From Methylobacterium sp. (GTDB lineage Bacteria > Pseudomonadota > Alphaproteobacteria > Rhizobiales > Beijerinckiaceae), in the NCBI GenBank assembly GCA_021154065.1, contig JAJKJG010000057.1:1-8875 (forward strand): DNA of 8,875 bases, in the 5' to 3' direction. The notes beneath the pieces were generated by a model that was not told the origin of the DNA, made no database searches, and saw nothing but the letters and a program-made list of their open reading frames with translations. The position numbers and the translations under genes were made by a program. Below are positions 7,961 to 8,875 of the stretch, piece after piece. Every line of letters begins with the position of its first letter. Positions within the stretch are counted from its first letter, which is position 1.

Positions 7961-8010
7961 CGGTGTTTATGGGTTCCGGGCTCAGGCCTGCGGCCTGCCC
8001 CGGAATGACA
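7861..8010. repeat. Composite palindromic element: two 50-nt inverted arms around a 50-nt spacer
   Basis: The left arm (7861-7910) and right arm (7961-8010) are inverted copies. The outer 14 bases (7861-7874 against 7997-8010) and inner 23 bases (7888-7910 against 7961-7983) match perfectly; the 13 bases between differ. Each arm is itself an imperfect palindrome: TTCCGGG and CCCGGAA flank a mini-hairpin, GACGC-GAA-GCGTC (7875-7887) on the left and AGGCC-TGC-GGCCT (7984-7996) on the right. The sequence differs but the 5-bp stem with 3-base loop is kept. Elements beginning CATTCCGGGGC and ending GAGCCCGGAA are, to my knowledge, common between genes in Bradyrhizobium and Rhodopseudomonas relatives. 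No direct target duplication and no transposase are visible. It begins five bases past the stop of the binding-protein gene, so it may stabilise or terminate that message, though no T-run follows. Confidence 0.88.
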
Positions 8011-8015
8011 GCGCG

Positions 8016-8875
8016 TCACACCAGCCCCTGTCCCTTCAGGAATCCGCCCGCGACCTCCTCGACGCTCTTCTTGTCGACGTCGACCGAGGCGTTGAGCCTC
8101 GCCATGGTGGCGTCGTCGAGCTTCGCCGACAGCGCGTTCAGGGCCTCGGCGAGCTTCGGGTTCTTGTCCAGGATCTCCTTCCGGACCACCGGCGTCATGG
8201 CGTAGTTCGGGAAGAAGCCCTTGTCGTCCTGGAGGATGACGAAGCTGAAGGCCGGCACGCGCCCGTCGGTCGCGAAGACGAGGCCGACGTCGACCTGCGC
8301 GTCGCGCAGCGCCTGGTAGACGAGGCCGGTGTCCATGCGGATCACGTCCTCGCGCGGAAACTCGAAGCCGTAGGCTTCCTGGAGCGGCTTCAGCCCGTCG
8401 GCGCGGGCGTAGAACTCGGCGTTGCAGCCGAACTTCTGCTTCTGCCCGCTCTTCTCCTTCGCTGCGAGGTCGGACAGGCTCTTAATTCCCTTCTTGGCGG
8501 CATCCTCGGCGCGCATCGCGAGCGCGTAGGTGTTGTTCGCCTTCGAGGGATTGAGCCAGACGAGGCCCTTCGCGGCGTCGAGCTCCTTGACCTTGGCGTA
8601 GGTCGCGCCGGCGTCGAGCTTGTCCGTCACCTTGTTGAAGTTGATGAGCGAGGTGCCGGTGTATTCCCAATAGACGTCGATCTGGCCGGCTTCCTGGGCC
8701 TGACGCAGCGGCGCCGTGCCGAGCCCGGCGCGCTTGTCGACGGTGAAGCCCTTGGCCTTGAGCAGCTGGCTCGTCATCTCGGCCATGATCTGCTGCTCGG
8801 TGAAGTTCTTGCCGCCGACGACGACGTTCTGGGCACCGGCGGCGGAGGCGCCGAGCGCCAGCGCCGCCCCGGCGA
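8016..8875 (-). CDS. Choline/glycine-betaine-type ABC substrate-binding protein, 5' end cut by the right window edge
   Basis: The frame enters from the right edge and ends at TGA 8016-8018; 286 codons are visible. The first visible residues, AGAALALGASAAGAQ, are the end of a Sec-type signal peptide, with likely cleavage after GAQ or AGA, followed by the mature start NVVVGGKNFTEQQIMAEM, a hallmark of OpuAC/OsmF-type proteins (PF04069). QIDVYWEYTGTSL (about 8690-8650) and ALRDAQVDVGLVFATDGR are further family blocks, as is FVILQDDKGFFPNYAMTPVV. The family binds choline, glycine betaine, carnitine or similar quaternary amines in the periplasm for osmoprotection or catabolism. Only a few signal-peptide residues seem to be missing. 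Partner permease and ATPase genes are not in the window and are expected to the right. It runs in the same direction as the amidohydrolase operon, but the 163-bp gap with the palindromic element suggests a separate unit. Confidence 0.92.
   Translation of the reverse strand, partial: AGAALALGASAAGAQNVVVGGKNFTEQQIMAEMTSQLLKAKGFTVDKRAGLGTAPLRQAQEAGQIDVYWEYTGTSLINFNKVTDKLDAGATYAKVKELDAAKGLVWLNPSKANNTYALAMRAEDAAKKGIKSLSDLAAKEKSGQKQKFGCNAEFYARADGLKPLQEAYGFEFPREDVIRMDTGLVYQALRDAQVDVGLVFATDGRVPAFSFVILQDDKGFFPNYAMTPVVRKEILDKNPKLAEALNALSAKLDDATMARLNASVDVDKKSVEEVAGGFLKGQGLV

Larger units (their letters stand above)
7853..8015. promoter_or_regulatory. Leader region of the amidohydrolase operon
   Basis: The 163 bp between the betaine-type binding-protein stop and the amidohydrolase start must supply the minus-strand operon's promoter, unless it is read through from upstream. 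Nearly all of it is the palindromic element. The only A+T-rich patch is ATTATTTG (7936-7943) in the spacer; on the minus strand it reads AATAAT, and CTTGTC (7953-7958) lies only 11 bases upstream of it, too close for a normal sigma-70 promoter. I see no convincing promoter. Confidence 0.4.

Noticed and set aside
7861..8010. The inverted arms as a CRISPR array, insertion sequence or attachment site
   Set aside because: There are only two inverted copies with no direct repeat series, no transposase or integrase gene, no target duplication at the borders and no tRNA nearby.

Overview
The window is a dense, GC-rich (roughly two-thirds G+C) stretch of a bacterial chromosome. The codon use, the style of the transporter genes and an intergenic palindromic repeat starting with CATTCCGGGGC all point to an alphaproteobacterium, most likely a Hyphomicrobiales (Rhizobiales) member of the Bradyrhizobium/Rhodopseudomonas/Methylobacterium kind. 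This placement is an inference from style, not from a marker gene. There are nine protein genes (two cut by the window edges), no RNA gene, no CRISPR array and no insertion sequence. No stretch longer than 300 bases lacks a gene.

Layout. (1) 446 to 1, minus strand: the N-terminal part of an HpcH/HpaI-family aldolase. (2) 447-632: a divergent intergenic region that must hold the promoters of both flanking units. (3) 633-4927, plus strand: a complete four-gene sugar-type (CUT1) ABC importer operon with a Tat-exported binding protein, two permeases and a MalK/UgpC-type ATPase. A strong hairpin separates the binding-protein gene from the first permease gene. (4) 7852 to 4939, minus strand: a tightly packed three-gene operon of nitrilase-superfamily amidohydrolase, MmgE/PrpD-family protein and RraA-like/HMG-aldolase-family protein. 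Its last gene converges on the ATPase gene with only 11 bp between stop codons. (5) 7853-8015: an intergenic region almost filled by a 150-bp element made of two 50-nt inverted arms around a 50-nt spacer. (6) 8875 to 8016, minus strand: most of a choline/glycine-betaine-type (OpuAC/OsmF-like) periplasmic binding protein, cut at its signal peptide by the window edge.

How the genes may work together (inference). The importer, the divergent aldolase and the convergent amidohydrolase/dehydratase-like/aldolase operon look like one uptake-and-breakdown locus for a small organic acid or its amide. A possible order is import, amide or nitrile hydrolysis, dehydration, hydration or decarboxylation by the MmgE/PrpD protein, and aldol cleavage to pyruvate or a similar 2-oxo acid by one or both metal-dependent aldolases. 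No methylcitrate-cycle partners (PrpB, PrpC) and no ring-cleavage genes are present, so the pathway does not match a standard one I can name. The betaine-type binding protein at the right end is probably a separate unit. No transcription regulator lies in the window.
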